NCBI GenBank assembly: GCA_002297045.1
Contig: DBJE01000008.1
Location: 49,055-113,054, forward strand
Direction of reading: 5' to 3'
DNA from: Caryophanales bacterium UBA784
Lineage (GTDB): Bacteria > Bacillota_I > Bacilli_A > RFN20 > CAG-288
Length of the DNA: 64,000 bases
The translations under genes and the position numbers were made by a program. Below are positions 17,783 to 26,124 of this stretch, one piece after another (position 1 is the first letter of the stretch; every line of letters begins with the position of its first letter). The notes under the pieces were generated by a model. It saw nothing but the letters and a program-made list of their open reading frames with translations, did not search any database and was not told the DNA's origin.

Positions 17783-18000
17783 GCTTACCTCTTTGATTTA
17801 AAAGCCTAGGTTTAAAATTACCTTTATATGATAGCAAAAATAAGATTTGAACGGCGTGAAATACGTAAGCCGTTGAAGGGAAATGTCAAAATTCATCCAG
17901 CGTAAACACAATCCTAGGGCTCCTTTTTCGACATTTTCCGAAGCTCTTCTTTCCGGGTAAGAAAAAATATGTGCTGTAAAAAGGCCCGGTCTAAAGGAAT

Positions 18001-18056
18001 AAAAAAAGAAAAAACAAGAAAACTGGCTTGACGGGGAAACCGACAAGCCAGCTTTT
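18001..18056 (-). terminator. Terminator of the 18082-19062 lipoprotein gene
   Basis: On the minus strand CTGGCTTG pairs with CAAGCCAG, followed by TTTTCTTGTTTTTTC. It lies directly downstream of the lipoprotein stop. The roughly 300 bases between this gene and rimO hold this hairpin and an AT-rich stretch likely to carry the rimO promoter; I see no gene there. Confidence 0.75.
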
Positions 18057-18081
18057 GGATTGAAAAATGGTTTCTTAGGAT

Positions 18082-19062
18082 TTAGAAGGATAAAGTTACC
18101 TGCGTCTTAAGTCCTGTCGCAGATGTGCGATCGACCATTGTGGTGAATTTATTCAGCGCCTGGTCACTCTTTGCGTTGCGAACGAAGTTAAGAAGCTTAT
18201 CAAGGAATGCCTTAGGCAGGAAGGTGTACTCGCCTAAAGTCCTTTGGCCCTGCTTAAAAGCGTAATGATGCTCTCCCTCTTCGCCGTCAACCCGTTCGAT
18301 AAAAAGAAGATAAGGGGAGGTAAGGATGATTTTTGTCGGTTTGATGATGTAGGGGGTGTTCGTTGTACTTCCGAAAACATAGGTGACAAATGTGGCATCA
18401 TCCCTATAGCCTTCGGCGGTCTCGTCGTAGAATTTCTTGTACTGTGCGCCCCTGGACTTGTAGTATCCCCGGGCAATCGCAATGACGGATGCCTTCTCGG
18501 AAGTAGGGAGGGCATTGACCTGCTCGGTAGTGTAGAAATTTGCCGTGCCGATGATTTCAACGCCATAGGAAGTGAAATAGTTCGGAGCCCTGCTCCTATC
18601 CTCGGCCCGGAGCTGGCGTGTCCAGTAAAGGGCAACATCCGGATCCTTCTTCCTGTCTAAGACCTTCCCAGTGACGGATTCCGAAGAGCCGAAAAACCAA
18701 TGGTTATTGGTATCCCTATAGTATTCGACGGATGCAATCTGGGGTTTGCCATTGGAAAGGGTGGCAATCTGCCTCCTTTCACGATGGTTATCTCCGATTC
18801 CGGAAAGGTAGGTGTCAAGGGCTTCTTTCTTTAAATCATCCGACCAGTCGACATCACCAAAGTTAAGCCCTCCCTGTCCTGTCTCGGTGGCTCCGGCTTC
18901 GATGTCTCCGTCAGAAGAAGAGGAAGCCGACGAATTGTCGGAATCCTTGGAAACTTCTGAATTGGTGGTCGGCTCGGAAAGGCTAGGACTTGAAGTCTCT
19001 TTACGTGCACATCCGGTCAGTAATAATGCCCTTAAGGCAAGCGAAATCATTTTTTTCTTCAT
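18082..19062 (-). CDS. Secreted lipoprotein of unknown function
   Basis: The 326-residue protein starts with a lipoprotein signal peptide, MKKKMISLALMALLLTGC, with the lipid-modified Cys at position 18. Residue 11 is AGG (19030-19032): as Met the hydrophobic core is unbroken, as Arg it would be interrupted. A Ser/Thr/Asp-rich linker (about residues 23-65) follows, then a folded domain that I do not recognise. It would be anchored to the outer face of the membrane. It is divergent from a TetR regulator with a palindrome between them, so regulation by that protein is likely. Confidence 0.7.
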   Translation of the reverse strand: MKKKMISLALRALLLTGCARKETSSPSLSEPTTNSEVSKDSDNSSASSSSDGDIEAGATETGQGGLNFGDVDWSDDLKKEALDTYLSGIGDNHRERRQIATLSNGKPQIASVEYYRDTNNHWFFGSSESVTGKVLDRKKDPDVALYWTRQLRAEDRSRAPNYFTSYGVEIIGTANFYTTEQVNALPTSEKASVIAIARGYYKSRGAQYKKFYDETAEGYRDDATFVTYVFGSTTNTPYIIKPTKIILTSPYLLFIERVDGEEGEHHYAFKQGQRTLGEYTFLPKAFLDKLLNFVRNAKSDQALNKFTTMVDRTSATGLKTQVTLSF

Positions 19063-19105
19063 GGTATTCTTTATCCTCCTTGAAAATGATGACGGAATTA
19101 TTTTA

Positions 19106-19142
19106 TATGAACTTGTTCATAAAATCAATATGAATTGATTCA
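19106..19142. promoter_or_regulatory. Putative TetR operator palindromes
   Basis: Two inverted repeats lie between the divergent lipoprotein and TetR genes: TATGAAC-TT-GTTCATA (19106-19121) and TGAAT-TG-ATTCA (19131-19142), with dyad centres about 23 bases apart. They share the half-site TGAA(C/T). This spacing and position fit a TetR dimer pair repressing one or both promoters. The link to the regulator is inferred from adjacency. Confidence 0.55.
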
Positions 19143-19191
19143 TTTTCTTTTCCATTTGAGTTTAAGGGAAACGGTGTTATAAAATAAAAAC

Positions 19192-19713
19192 ATGCCAAAG
19201 ATAATCACGGACTTAAGAAACCGGCTTCTTCATACCGCAAGCGAGATCATCGAAAGCAAGGGACCCGGGGCTTTCTCCAGGAAGGAACTTGCCAAAGAGA
19301 GCGAAATCGCCGTTGGGACGATATATAACTATTTTCCGGATAAGAATTCCCTTCTCATCTGCATAGCAATCGAAGACTGGAATGCACTTGAAGGTCAGAT
19401 CAGGAAGAAAATCGGAAGCCTTTCTTCCTTCGACGAGGGAGTCCGGCTTCTTTATGATTCCTTCTCCTCCTTTTCCCTGGAACACCAGGAACTGTTCTCC
19501 CATGTCGTCCACAAGGGACCGAAAACATACTATGATTCTTATATAAACTTCGTCGAAAAAGGGAACACGCTGCTTAAGGCCCTTTGCGACCATTTCCATA
19601 GGGGCAAGGGGAAAAAGGATTATCGGATAGCGGCGAGTATCTTCTCCTTTGCCATTCACTATCCTGACACGCCTTTCAGTGTCATTCTTTCAGCAGTGAA
19701 GTCACTTCTATAA
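19192..19713 (+). CDS. TetR/AcrR family transcriptional regulator
   Basis: A 173-residue regulator with a TetR-type helix-turn-helix at about residues 10-52: FSMKELAKESEIAVGTIYNYFPDKNSLL. The Met before KELA is AGG and fits the family. The C-terminal two-thirds is the variable ligand-binding and dimerisation region, with no recognisable ligand class. No strong ribosome binding site is visible close to the ATG. It is divergent from the lipoprotein gene and probably controls it and itself. Confidence 0.88.
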   Translation: MPKIITDLRNRLLHTASEIIESKGPGAFSRKELAKESEIAVGTIYNYFPDKNSLLICIAIEDWNALEGQIRKKIGSLSSFDEGVRLLYDSFSSFSLEHQELFSHVVHKGPKTYYDSYINFVEKGNTLLKALCDHFHRGKGKKDYRIAASIFSFAIHYPDTPFSVILSAVKSLL

Positions 19714-19740
19714 AACCCAGTCTCTTTTTCAAAGAATTTA

Positions 19741-19767
19741 AAAAAAGCCCTTGCTCATGGCTTTTTT
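19741..19767 (+). terminator. Terminator of the TetR gene
   Basis: AAAAAAGCC pairs with GGCTTTTTT around a short loop, just after the tetR stop. Confidence 0.65.
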
Positions 19768-19770
19768 AAC

Positions 19771-19993
19771 TGGTCGAGAGTATGGGAAGTGTAAACAAGA
19801 TTTTATAAGCTTTTATAGTAATGCAATGATTTCCGAATTTTCCCTATGTAATGGGAATATTTTCGAAAACGCCGTTATAGGCATGAAATGGGGATTGTAT
19901 CCCCTTTTTGTTTTTTTGGCGCCCAAATGGCGCCCAAGCCATCAAAAAAAGCCCTTAGTTTAGGGCTTTTTTAAGAATCTGGTCGAGAGTATG
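19771..19993. repeat. Duplicated tRNA-Pro 3' end bounding a 200-base segment (att-like)
   Basis: The 14 bases TGGTCGAGAGTATG occur at 19771-19784 and again at 19980-19993, where they are the CCA and acceptor end of tRNA-Pro. Each copy is preceded by a similar GCTTTTTTAA terminator end. The intervening sequence is AT-rich with an odd GGCGCCCAAATGGCGCCCAA repeat at about 19918-19937 and no gene. This is the layout left when an element using the tRNA 3' end as attachment site is lost, or a decayed tRNA copy. Confidence 0.5.
19944..19972 (-). terminator. Terminator of the tRNA Cys-Arg-Pro cluster
   Basis: AAAAAAGCCCTAAACTAAGGGCTTTTTTT on the minus strand, 8 bases after the tRNA-Pro 3' end. Confidence 0.85.
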
Positions 19994-20056
19994 AGATTTG
20001 AACTCATGGCCCCCTGCTCCCAAAGCAGGTGCGCTACCAAGCTGCGCTAACTCTCG
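19980..20056 (-). tRNA. tRNA-Pro(UGG)
   Basis: Cloverleaf with encoded CCA, acceptor CGAGAGT / ACTCTCG, anticodon TGG in loop TTTGGGA, and T-loop TTCAAAT. Its 3' 14 bases are repeated at 19771. Confidence 0.95.
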
Positions 20057-20093
20057 TTATAAAAGAAAAGAGCCGTTAGGGCTCTCTCTTTTT

Positions 20094-20171
20094 TGGTGCC
20101 CTCGAAGAGACTCGAACTCTTGACCCTTTGATTCGTAGTCAAATACTCTAATCCAACTGAGCTACGAGGGC
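20094..20171 (-). tRNA. tRNA-Arg(ACG)
   Basis: Cloverleaf with encoded CCA, acceptor GCCCTCG / CGAGGGC, anticodon ACG (read as ICG) in loop CTACGAA, and T-loop TTCGAGT. It reads CGU, CGC and CGA, the codons found at conserved Arg positions here. A hairpin AGAGCC/GGGCTCT lies between it and tRNA-Pro. Confidence 0.95.
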
Positions 20172-20178
20172 ATATGCT

Positions 20179-20253
20179 TGGAGGATCCAGCCGGATTTGA
20201 ACCGACGGTTAGGGATTTGCAATCCCGTGCGTTACCAACTTCGCTATGGATCC
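20179..20253 (-). tRNA. tRNA-Cys(GCA)
   Basis: Cloverleaf with encoded CCA, acceptor GGATCCA / TGGATCC, discriminator U as expected for cysteine, anticodon GCA in loop TTGCAAA, and T-loop TTCAAAT. Confidence 0.95.
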
Positions 20254-20301
20254 AGCGAAAGATAGTTTAACACAGAGATTTGCCTGAGACAACAGAAACT
20301 T

Positions 20302-20643
20302 TTAGAAATTTGATCCGTTGTATCCCCAATGCGGCGTTTCAAAATAGCTGACATAGATGCGGTCTTTCTGGATTGGAAGATAGGAAACAACGATATCCGT
20401 CAGCTTTCCGGTAAACCGATTGTAATCATCCGGACTAGAAGAACCAAAGACAGAAACCTTGATCATCCTAAGAGGGTCTTTGCTTCCGGCAAATGTCCTC
20501 TTACACCCATCATCGATACGGGTCCTAAGCCAGTCTAAGGTTTTTCCGGGAAGGAATGAAATCACTTTCCCAAAATCTTTTTCCCTTCTGGCCTCAGTGG
20601 AAGAATCAATGTTAATGTTCGTCCTTACGTGGATAAAAGGCAA
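20302..20643 (-). CDS. MIF/D-dopachrome tautomerase family protein, TTG start
   Basis: A homologue of macrophage migration inhibitory factor, a small tautomerase-superfamily fold using an N-terminal Pro. I start it at TTG 20641-20643 because GGAGGT lies 7 bases upstream and the protein then begins M-P-F-I-H-V, placing the catalytic Pro at position 2; a longer frame from GTG at 20673 would bury it. The resulting 113 residues match MIF. FLPGKTLDWLM (Met at AGG 20524-20526), DDGCKMTFAGS, and the C-terminal DRIYVSYFETPHWGYNGSNF-type ending are characteristic. It stands alone between tRNA-Cys and the YfhO gene. Function here may be metabolic or host-directed; sequence cannot decide. Confidence 0.88.
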   Translation of the reverse strand: MPFIHVRTNINIDSSTEARREKDFGKVISFLPGKTLDWLRTRIDDGCKRTFAGSKDPLRMIKVSVFGSSSPDDYNRFTGKLTDIVVSYLPIQKDRIYVSYFETPHWGYNGSNF

Positions 20644-20754
20644 TGGATTTACCTCCGAAACGTATTTTATCACAGGAAATTTACAATTGCATAGTTTTTT
20701 CTTTTGCCGTCTGCTTTTTACGCAGTCCTATTTTCATATGATAAGATATTGACT

Positions 20755-23598
20755 ATGGAAACGAAATTTAAACTTTCTTTGACTCATGTGCAGAGAACAG
20801 CCCTAAAGTGGACCTCTTTTATTCTTTTCCTTCTCCTTTCCTTTTTTGCCCCTTTTATCCTTTCTTTTGTCTTACTCCGTAACAGGGGGTTCTATCCTTT
20901 CGATGAGAAAGGATATACCATCATCAGGAGGGACTTCCAGAGCCAATATATCTCCTACCTCCGCTATTACCGTACCTTGCTTATTGAGCACGGGTCATTC
21001 ATCTATACCACCAGTAAATTCTTCGGCGGGGATTTCCTTTCTCTGTTTACCTACTATCTAGCTTCTCCCTTCAATCTCTTTCTTCCTCTGATTGGCGAGA
21101 GTGATATTCCTTATTTCATTCTTGTTTCCAATATTCTGAAAAGGTCTTTTGCCTCCTTGTTCTTCTACCTTCTCTGTCATTTCCGCTTTGGGAAGGACAG
21201 CCTTCTTTTCTCCGGCCTTGCCATCGGCTACGGAAGGATCAGTTACTTTTTTGTCTATGCTTCCAACTTTAGGTGGCTTGATACCTTGGCCCTTCTTCCT
21301 TTGGTGGTCCTCGGTTATGAATTCCTAAAGGACTGCAAACACTTTTGGCTATATCCGCTTGCAGTTTGCTTTACCAGGTTGGTAGGATGGTATCTAGGTT
21401 GCCTTGTCTGCCTTTTCCTCCTTCTCTTCTTTCTTTCCGACTTTGTCATCAGGGGAGACAAAAAGCATTATGCCCTCCCCTTCCTTTACCGTTTTGTCCT
21501 TCTTTCCTTGCTTGGAGGATTATTGGCCGGCATTCTCTGGATTCCCGCCTTCCTTCACTTCTCCGGGACTAAGGCGTCGAGGAAAATGCCTAACTTTACC
21601 TTAGCCAACCCCTTCTCCTTCCTCCAGGGGTTTCTCGAAAATGGATACACCACCTCCGAAGTCATCCAACAGAACTTCGGCTACAGGACAAGCTTTGTCG
21701 GAATGGTTCCTCTTGTCTTAGCACAGCTTTATTTCTTCAGCCAGGGCTATCCGCTGAAAAAACGCCTTTCCAGTGTTCTTCTTTTCTTTGTCTATGTCCT
21801 TGGATCTTTGACCTCCGTCACGAATGCCCTCCTCCACGGCGGACGGGAACCGACCTGGTTCCCTTGCCGCTTTTCCTTCCTTATGGGCTTCCTTGTCTGC
21901 TATTTCGCCTCCTCCTTTGTCGCTTCGAAGGAAAAGACCCATCTTTACGGATATGCCCTCCCTCTTATTCCTCTTACCCTTGTCTGCCTGATTGTCAGCA
22001 AAGGAAAGGATAGCTTCGGATTTCCAATCACCCTTTCTATTCCTTCCCTTATTATCTATCTCTTCACTTTGTTTTTCTGTTTCGGGTTTGAAATGGTGCG
22101 CTATTTTAAACCAAAATTCTCCTTTATCGCCTACCCCCTCCTTTCCCTGTTTCTCACTCCTTTATGCAGGGTTTCCTCCTATAACGGAGGGAAGAACGTT
22201 ATCAGTACCAATATCGAGCATAATCAATATAAGACCCAGGACCTCTACTTGGAGGACAGGGCCTATCAGGGCGATGTGGATAAGATTAAGGAATACGCAG
22301 CCGATGATGGACCTTACCGGAGGGAGAGGACATTCAACCGGCCAGGGAACTATAATGAAATCGACAATAACCCAAGGTTCTATGGGTATTCAGGACTTGC
22401 CCATTTTTCATCCACGGCGAAGAAAAACGTGGAAAACTTCCTTCCTAAGCTTGGCTTCCAGTATAACGGGTTTTCCGAAAGGCATGACGGAGGTTCCACT
22501 CTAGCCATGACCTCACTTCTCGGATTGAAATATTGGATTGACGAACCTTCTTCCTCAGATACCAATCTTGCCCTGTACCCTTCCAATACTTCTAACGGTA
22601 TCAGGAAGAAGCTGGATCTGGAGGGACATGATTCCGCAATCTCCTTCTATGAAAACACCAAGGCTCTTCCTCTCGGCTATCCGATCGGACACACCTATGA
22701 AACCTACGTCGCGGAAGGAAGATACAACGAAGATGAAAGCATCTATTGGTTCGATGCCTTTGAATATCAGAATCAGATTTATAAGGAATTCGTCCCAGGC
22801 CTAGTCGATAATCAGGGGAAGGAGAAGGAAATCTTTTATTCCCTTGAACTACAGAAAATAGGAGGGGCAGCCACGATTTCCTCCCTTAGGCAAGACGGGT
22901 ACTACCGGCTAAGCGGAAAGAAAGGAGACACCCTTTCTTTCTCATTCCTCGTGCCCGAGGAAGCCTATGGCAAGAATCTCTATAGGGGAGTAAAGAATAA
23001 TTTCTCCGGCATCGATTTCTTCCTTGACGGAAAATATAGGGAAATCAATACCTACTGGCACCAGGGAATCCGGGGATTTAAGGATAATCGTTATCACCGG
23101 CATACTCTTTCCCTTACCTTGAAACAGGACTTCGATGAAGCAAAATTCCGTCCGGAAGTCTATTATGAGGACGATGAAGTGCTTGGCGAATACCTTGATT
23201 GTCTCCTCTCTTCCCATACCGAGCTAAAGGAAGTGAAAGGCTTTTTCTCCTATGGGTACGAGGGAACCTTTGAAAAGAAAGGACAGCAGGATTTTTTGTT
23301 CACCCTCCCAAGGGAGAAGGGGATTTCCCTCTATGTGGACGGGAAAAAGAGGGAGGCTGTTACCCGCTTCTCCATCTTCTCTGCCATCGATCTCACTTCG
23401 ATAGAAGACGGAAGGCACACGATTAAGATTCTTTATACCGATAACGGATACAAGATTGGATTCGTCGTGACGATTCTCTCCTTCCTTTCCCTTGGTGCAG
23501 TGCTTCTCCTTGCCCCGAAATTCAGGTATCCAAGCGGAATAAATCCAGAAAGCTTTTTAACACGGAGGAAACATGGAAAAAGAAAAGTTGAAAAATAA
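20755..23598 (+). CDS. YfhO-family polytopic membrane protein
   Basis: A 947-residue protein of the bacterial YfhO family, GT-C-like membrane proteins linked in Bacilli to glycosylation of surface polymers such as lipoteichoic acid. The first 470 residues carry about 12 hydrophobic segments. The extracytoplasmic loop after segment 1 has FDEKGYTIIMMDFQSQY and later GGDFLSLFTYYLASPFNLF, typical of the family. A large extracellular domain (about 480-910) and one C-terminal segment follow. I start it at ATG 20755, after a stretch with TAAGATATTGACT; upstream in-frame codons lack a site. It overlaps the next gene by 26 bases, forming an operon with two glycosyltransferases. Confidence 0.85.
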   Translation: METKFKLSLTHVQRTALKWTSFILFLLLSFFAPFILSFVLLRNRGFYPFDEKGYTIIRRDFQSQYISYLRYYRTLLIEHGSFIYTTSKFFGGDFLSLFTYYLASPFNLFLPLIGESDIPYFILVSNILKRSFASLFFYLLCHFRFGKDSLLFSGLAIGYGRISYFFVYASNFRWLDTLALLPLVVLGYEFLKDCKHFWLYPLAVCFTRLVGWYLGCLVCLFLLLFFLSDFVIRGDKKHYALPFLYRFVLLSLLGGLLAGILWIPAFLHFSGTKASRKMPNFTLANPFSFLQGFLENGYTTSEVIQQNFGYRTSFVGMVPLVLAQLYFFSQGYPLKKRLSSVLLFFVYVLGSLTSVTNALLHGGREPTWFPCRFSFLMGFLVCYFASSFVASKEKTHLYGYALPLIPLTLVCLIVSKGKDSFGFPITLSIPSLIIYLFTLFFCFGFEMVRYFKPKFSFIAYPLLSLFLTPLCRVSSYNGGKNVISTNIEHNQYKTQDLYLEDRAYQGDVDKIKEYAADDGPYRRERTFNRPGNYNEIDNNPRFYGYSGLAHFSSTAKKNVENFLPKLGFQYNGFSERHDGGSTLAMTSLLGLKYWIDEPSSSDTNLALYPSNTSNGIRKKLDLEGHDSAISFYENTKALPLGYPIGHTYETYVAEGRYNEDESIYWFDAFEYQNQIYKEFVPGLVDNQGKEKEIFYSLELQKIGGAATISSLRQDGYYRLSGKKGDTLSFSFLVPEEAYGKNLYRGVKNNFSGIDFFLDGKYREINTYWHQGIRGFKDNRYHRHTLSLTLKQDFDEAKFRPEVYYEDDEVLGEYLDCLLSSHTELKEVKGFFSYGYEGTFEKKGQQDFLFTLPREKGISLYVDGKKREAVTRFSIFSAIDLTSIEDGRHTIKILYTDNGYKIGFVVTILSFLSLGAVLLLAPKFRYPSGINPESFLTRRKHGKRKVEK

Positions 23599-24946
23599 AG
23601 CATCCGAAGTGAAAAAGAAGGTCTCTTCCTTTAGGACGAAAAGTTCCCTTCTGGCAAGAGGCTTTCTCTTCCGCTACTTCCCCTATATTGTTTCGCTCAT
23701 TATCCTCGCACTTGGGCTCTATATCCGCTTTAAGGTCATTAGGATGCCATATGGGGATCTTCTTAATTTCAACATCCCCTGGATAAGAGAAATCAAATCC
23801 CTTGGATTTAAGAACTTCTACAAGGTGGAAGGGGCGGACTATTCTTCCTTTTACCTTTTCTTTTTAGCCATTGTCTCCCTTCTTCCGGAAGGAAAAAGGG
23901 TGACCATCTCCGGCTATACGTTCGAATCGAATTATAGGATTGCCATCAAAGCAAGGAACTTCGTGTTCGACCTCCTCCTTGCCTTTTCCGTCTTCCTTCT
24001 TTTAAAGAAATTGTCTAAGGAGAAATATATTCCCTTTCTTGGCGCCTGGATCTGTTTTCTCCTTCCTATCCAGTACCTGAATTCTGCCCTCTGGGGACAG
24101 TGCGACAATTTCTGGGCCCTATCCATCGTCCTCGCCCTCTATTTTGTCAGGGACGGAAAAGACTCCTTTGCCTGGCTTTTTGTCGGGCTAGGCCTTGCAA
24201 TCAAGCTACAGATTGTCTTTATTCTTCCTCTCTTTGCCGTTTTCTGGAGGAAAAAGATGGTTTCCCTGTGGAAGATCCTCTTTGCTTTCTTTGGCTTCTT
24301 CCTCACCCTTCTTCCAGCCCTATTCTGCGGTGCCGGCTTTTCTGAGGCGGCCTCCTTCATCGTCATCCAGATCGGACGCTATTCCAATCTTAATCTAGGC
24401 TGTGCGAACAGGTGGCATCTGTTTAATTCCTTCTCCGGGGATGACTTAGACCTTGCAAACGGGTCAGCCACTTTCCTTGCCTTAGGACTTATTGCCCTAT
24501 GCTGCATCTTCGTTTTAATCCACAATCCGGATTTGAAGGAGAAGAAGACCTTCATCCTCGTTTCCGCCTTTTTAATCAACGTTGTCCCCTTCTTCCTTCC
24601 CCATAGGCATGAACGGTATTTTTATTCTAGGGACATTCTTCTTCTCGTTTATTGCCTTACGGCGAAGAAGGACTACTTCCTTCTTCCCCTAAGCCAGCTC
24701 TCCGGCGTAATTGCCTATTATAATTACCTTTCCCGCTTTACGACCTATTTCTTCCCTTCCCTTGGCGACAGCTCAGTCGCCATAGCGAGTCTAATCAACC
24801 TCTTCCTCCTTCTTTTCCTTTTTTACCGGATCAGGCAAGGCAAGAAGGGAATTTCAAGGGAAGAGGAAGCCGACGAAAGGAAAATCGCATTTGCCGGAAA
24901 GGATAGACCGACTGCAGAAAACCAAGAAAAGGAGATTTCAAAATGA
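23573..24946 (+). CDS. GT-C-type polyprenyl-sugar mannosyl/glucosyltransferase-like membrane protein
   Basis: A 457-residue polytopic protein with a charged N-terminal tail and about 10 membrane segments. The first external loop contains MPYGDLLNFNIPWI, with the acidic residue that GT-C enzymes use for catalysis or metal binding. LNSALWGQCDNFWALSIVLAL is the family-typical Q(C/S)D-W region, and later IGRYSNLNLGCANRWHLFN and FFLPHRHERYFY follow. These match the Dol-P/undecaprenyl-P sugar-dependent GT87/PMT-like group. The start ATG lies within the end of the YfhO gene after AGGAGG. The sugar and acceptor are unknown. Confidence 0.78.
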   Translation: MEKEKLKNKASEVKKKVSSFRTKSSLLARGFLFRYFPYIVSLIILALGLYIRFKVIRMPYGDLLNFNIPWIREIKSLGFKNFYKVEGADYSSFYLFFLAIVSLLPEGKRVTISGYTFESNYRIAIKARNFVFDLLLAFSVFLLLKKLSKEKYIPFLGAWICFLLPIQYLNSALWGQCDNFWALSIVLALYFVRDGKDSFAWLFVGLGLAIKLQIVFILPLFAVFWRKKMVSLWKILFAFFGFFLTLLPALFCGAGFSEAASFIVIQIGRYSNLNLGCANRWHLFNSFSGDDLDLANGSATFLALGLIALCCIFVLIHNPDLKEKKTFILVSAFLINVVPFFLPHRHERYFYSRDILLLVYCLTAKKDYFLLPLSQLSGVIAYYNYLSRFTTYFFPSLGDSSVAIASLINLFLLLFLFYRIRQGKKGISREEEADERKIAFAGKDRPTAENQEKEISK

Positions 24947-25905
24947 AAACCGTTACGATTATCACTCCATGTTACAACGAAGAGGAGACGATTCCGTTAT
25001 TCGTCAAGACCTTAGACCCCATCCTGAAAGGCATCCAAGGCTACCGCTTTGAATATCTCTTCGTCAACGACGGATCAAAGGACGGGACTCTTGCCGTCAG
25101 GGAGAAGCTCTATCAGGAACGGAACGACGTGACCATCGTCAGTGAAAGCCGTAATTTCGGCCAGGAAAGTGCCCTTTACGCAGGAAGGAAAAGCGCTAAA
25201 GGTGACTTTGTCATTAGGAGGGACTGCGATCTGCAGGATAGCCCCGACATCCTTCCTTTGATCTGCGGAAAATTCAGTGAAGGCTATGACATCGTCAATC
25301 CCCATCGTGCCAATCGGAAGAAAGACTCCTTCCTGAAGCGTTGCACGGCCGGAAGGTTCTACAAGTTCATCAACTTCGTGGAGGGGAAAGACTCCTTCCC
25401 GAAGAACGTCAATCTCTTCCGCGGACTATCAAGAAGAGCGCTTGACCTCCTTCTCTCCCTTCCGGAATCCGATCGGCACCTTATGGTTGAATATGCCTAC
25501 ATCGGATTAAAGACGGCGCATATCGATTTCGTCCGGGGAAAACGTTCCGTCGGAAAGAGCAAGTACAATGTCAAAGCCCTTTTCAACCATGCTTTCAACC
25601 AGCTTTCTTCCGGAACTAGCCGGCCTCTTTTCCTTCCTTGCTTCTTCGGTGCCCTTTCCACCATCTTCAACGGGCTTGGTTTCTTAGCCTTCCTCATCCT
25701 CTTTATCCTGGAGCAGGCAAAAGTTATCTATGGTTCCTACATCATTCCTCTCTTCCTTGTTTTTTCCCTCTTCCTTGCCAGGTCCTTTATTATCGACGTC
25801 CTTGCCGTTGCAAGGCTCTATGAACACAATATCCTCTTAAATACCCGGAACCGGCCGACGACCATCATAGACTTTGTGAAACGTCCGGAAGATAAGAAAC
25901 AATAA
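24943..25905 (+). CDS. GT2 family polyprenyl-phosphate glycosyltransferase (DPM1/GtrB-like)
   Basis: A 320-residue protein with a GT-A domain: TIITPCYNEEETIPLF at the N-terminus, FVNDGSKDGT for the nucleotide-sugar site, and MDCDLQDSPD holding the metal-binding acidic residues (the M is AGG). SVGKSKYNVKALFNHAFNQL marks the amphipathic helix of the DPM1/GtrB/ArnC group, followed by two membrane segments. Such enzymes load undecaprenyl phosphate with a sugar at the cytosolic face for a GT-C enzyme outside, which fits its neighbour; the start overlaps that gene by 4 bases. Confidence 0.9.
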   Translation: MKTVTIITPCYNEEETIPLFVKTLDPILKGIQGYRFEYLFVNDGSKDGTLAVREKLYQERNDVTIVSESRNFGQESALYAGRKSAKGDFVIRRDCDLQDSPDILPLICGKFSEGYDIVNPHRANRKKDSFLKRCTAGRFYKFINFVEGKDSFPKNVNLFRGLSRRALDLLLSLPESDRHLMVEYAYIGLKTAHIDFVRGKRSVGKSKYNVKALFNHAFNQLSSGTSRPLFLPCFFGALSTIFNGLGFLAFLILFILEQAKVIYGSYIIPLFLVFSLFLARSFIIDVLAVARLYEHNILLNTRNRPTTIIDFVKRPEDKKQ

Positions 25906-25912
25906 GGTAAAC

Positions 25913-25940
25913 GGGGCCGCTAAGTCGGCCCTTCTCTTTG
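25913..25940 (+). terminator. Terminator after the YfhO/GT operon
   Basis: GGGGCCG/CGGCCCTT hairpin with a short pyrimidine tract directly after the GT2 stop. Confidence 0.55.
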
Positions 25941-25956
25941 TCGATCAAGGAAAACA

Positions 25957-25988
25957 CAAAAAAATCCGGCATTTGCCGGATTCTTTTT
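25957..25988. terminator. Terminator of tRNA-Gly(UCC)
   Basis: AATCCGGC / GCCGGATT with A-run and T-run on the two sides, directly after the tRNA 3' end; it can act in both directions. Confidence 0.85.
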
Positions 25989-26062
25989 TGGAGCAGGCGA
26001 CGGGAATCGAACCCGCATGATCAGCTTGGAAGGCTGAAGTTCTACCACTGAACTACGCCTGC
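25989..26062 (-). tRNA. tRNA-Gly(UCC)
   Basis: Cloverleaf with encoded CCA, acceptor GCAGGCG / CGCCTGC, anticodon TCC in loop CTTCCAA, and the normal T-loop TTCGATT. Confidence 0.95.
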
Positions 26063-26124
26063 AACTCAAGCGCGAAAATAATTATAGAGGCTTAGGTTCC
26101 CTTTTTCAAGATTAATTTGAAAAA

